DNA of 32,214 bases from positions 1 to 32,214 of the forward strand of contig CAMDHB010000002.1 of NCBI GenBank assembly GCA_945897655.1, written 5' to 3'. The stretch is from Pseudorhodobacter antarcticus. GTDB taxonomy: Bacteria; Pseudomonadota; Alphaproteobacteria; Rhodobacterales; Rhodobacteraceae. The notes beneath the pieces were generated by a model. It made no database searches. It saw only the letters and a program-made list of their open reading frames with translations, and was not told where the DNA came from. The translations under genes and the position numbers were made by a program. Positions 30,903 to 32,214 of this stretch are shown here, one piece after another; within the stretch, counting starts at the first letter, position 1; the number at the start of each line of letters is the position of its first letter.

Positions 30903-31820
30903 TCAGGAAAGGATCGCACGCGCCTTTTCGCAATCGGCCTGCATCTGATCAAGCAGGCCCTGCAACCCATCGAACTTCATTTCCGGGCGCAGATAGTCGA
31001 TCAGCGCGACCGACAGGTGATGTCCGTACAGATCACCCGTAAAATCGAACAGAAAGCTTTCCAGATTGGGCATGTTGGTGCCGAACATCGGCCGCACGCC
31101 CAGACTGGCCGCCCCGATGTATTGCCCGGCCTGCGGCCCGGTCAGCACATCCACCCGCACGGCATAGACCCCGAATTTGGGCAGATGCAGCCCCGTGACA
31201 TCCATGTTGGCCGTGGGATAGCCCAGTTGGCGGCCCCGCTTTTCACCGTGGATCACCTCGCCCTCGATCCGGTGCCAATGGCCCAGCATGGCGGCGGCGT
31301 CGCGTGGGCGGCCCTCGCCCAACGCATCGCGAACGGCGGTCGAGGAGATGTCCTGGCCTGCCACCTGCACCAGCGTCGCAATGGTGGTGCGAAAGCCGTA
31401 GTGCAGACCCAGCGCCTGCAGATCAGCCGCTGTGCCCGCCCGGCCCTTGCCAAAGCAGAAGTCCGACCCGACCACGACATGCGAAATCCCAAGGCCCTGC
31501 GCCAGCACGTCGCGGGCAAACTCCTCAGGGCTCAGGCCGGCAAGGTCGGCATCAAAGGGCAGTTCGAACAGGTGCTGCACGCCCAGCTTGGCCAATCGGT
31601 TGGCCCGCGATTCGGCGTTCATCAGGCGAAAGCTGGGGGCGTTCGGGGCAAAGAACTGGCGGGGATGGGGTTCAAAGGTCACGATGCCAAGGGGCGCGTC
31701 CGTCCGCGCCAGATCGATCACGGCCTGATGGCCCAGATGAACCCCATCGAAATTGCCCATCGCAACCGAGGTGCCACGGGCCTTGGGGTCAATCCCTTGC
31801 CAGCCCTGAAAAATCTGCAT
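30903..31820 (-). CDS. ribF: Bifunctional riboflavin kinase/FAD synthetase
   Basis: VAMGNFDGVHLGHQAVID, FCFGKGRAGT, STAVRDALGEGRPRDAAAMLGHWHRIEGEVIHGEKRGRQLGYPTANM. Confidence 0.96.
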   Translation of the reverse strand: MQIFQGWQGIDPKARGTSVAMGNFDGVHLGHQAVIDLARTDAPLGIVTFEPHPRQFFAPNAPSFRLMNAESRANRLAKLGVQHLFELPFDADLAGLSPEEFARDVLAQGLGISHVVVGSDFCFGKGRAGTAADLQALGLHYGFRTTIATLVQVAGQDISSTAVRDALGEGRPRDAAAMLGHWHRIEGEVIHGEKRGRQLGYPTANMDVTGLHLPKFGVYAVRVDVLTGPQAGQYIGAASLGVRPMFGTNMPNLESFLFDFTGDLYGHHLSVALIDYLRPEMKFDGLQGLLDQMQADCEKARAILS

Positions 31821-31828
31821 CGTCCGGG

Positions 31829-32214
31829 TCAACACAACAGACCGATCGAGAAGGTCGGCGACATGGACCGCGACTGCAGCCAGCTTTCCAGCAGGCCCTT
31901 GTCCGGGTTGGCCGCATCGGGCCCGAATTCGGCAGCAGCGATGCCGCCCGTTACAAACAGGGTGTCGATATCCTCCGACATGCCGCCTTGCACATCGGTC
32001 GCAATCCCGTCGCCGATAGCCAGAATGGCGGGGTCCTTCAGCCCAGACAACGCGGCCAGACGGCGGCGGGCCAGTTCATAGATCGGGGCGTGCGGCTTGC
32101 CAAAGTAGTACACCGTACCGCCCATCTGCTCGTAAGCCTCGGCCAGGGCACCGGCGCAGTACAGCCGCTTGTCGCCATAGTCGACAATGATGTCGGGGTT
32201 GGCGCAGAGCATGG
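31829..32214 (-). CDS. HAD-superfamily class IIA hydrolase (TIGR01459-like); 5' end outside the window
   Basis: CANPDIIVDYGDKRLYCAGALAEAYEQMGGTVYYFGKPHAPIYELA...ILAIGDGIATDVQGG. Confidence 0.87.
   Translation of the reverse strand, partial: MLCANPDIIVDYGDKRLYCAGALAEAYEQMGGTVYYFGKPHAPIYELARRRLAALSGLKDPAILAIGDGIATDVQGGMSEDIDTLFVTGGIAAAEFGPDAANPDKGLLESWLQSRSMSPTFSIGLLC

Noticed and set aside
30663-32081. 472-codon plus-strand ORF
   Set aside because: Antisense to the ycgN-like gene, ribF and the HAD gene, all of which have clear family motifs.

Overview
The window is a GC-rich chromosomal segment of Rhodobacteraceae-like (alphaproteobacterial) character. This assignment is inferred from gene content and family resemblance; no search was run. 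Most of it is conserved core genes: rpsD, a hisC-tyrC pair, gloB-clpA, the five-gene ATP synthase F1 operon atpHAGDC, prs, ltaE, a YcgN-like gene, ribF, and others. The accessory-looking parts are: (i) the left edge, an RTX protein carrying a vWA domain that closely resembles the eukaryotic integrin beta-subunit I-like domain, including the DxSxSxxDD metal-site signature; (ii) a frameshifted RTX-type fragment, followed by an AT-rich islet with an outer-membrane beta-barrel gene and a small secreted-protein gene apparently broken at two homopolymers; (iii) a Hint (hedgehog/intein) domain protein; (iv) a MotA/ExbB-like plus coiled-coil OmpA-like motor pair; (v) a small H-type lectin gene directly after the atp operon. 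I see no CRISPR array, tRNA/rRNA gene or intact mobile element. The strongest candidate for something unusual is the integrin-beta-like domain embedded in RTX repeats, followed by the MotA-like/OmpA-like pair.
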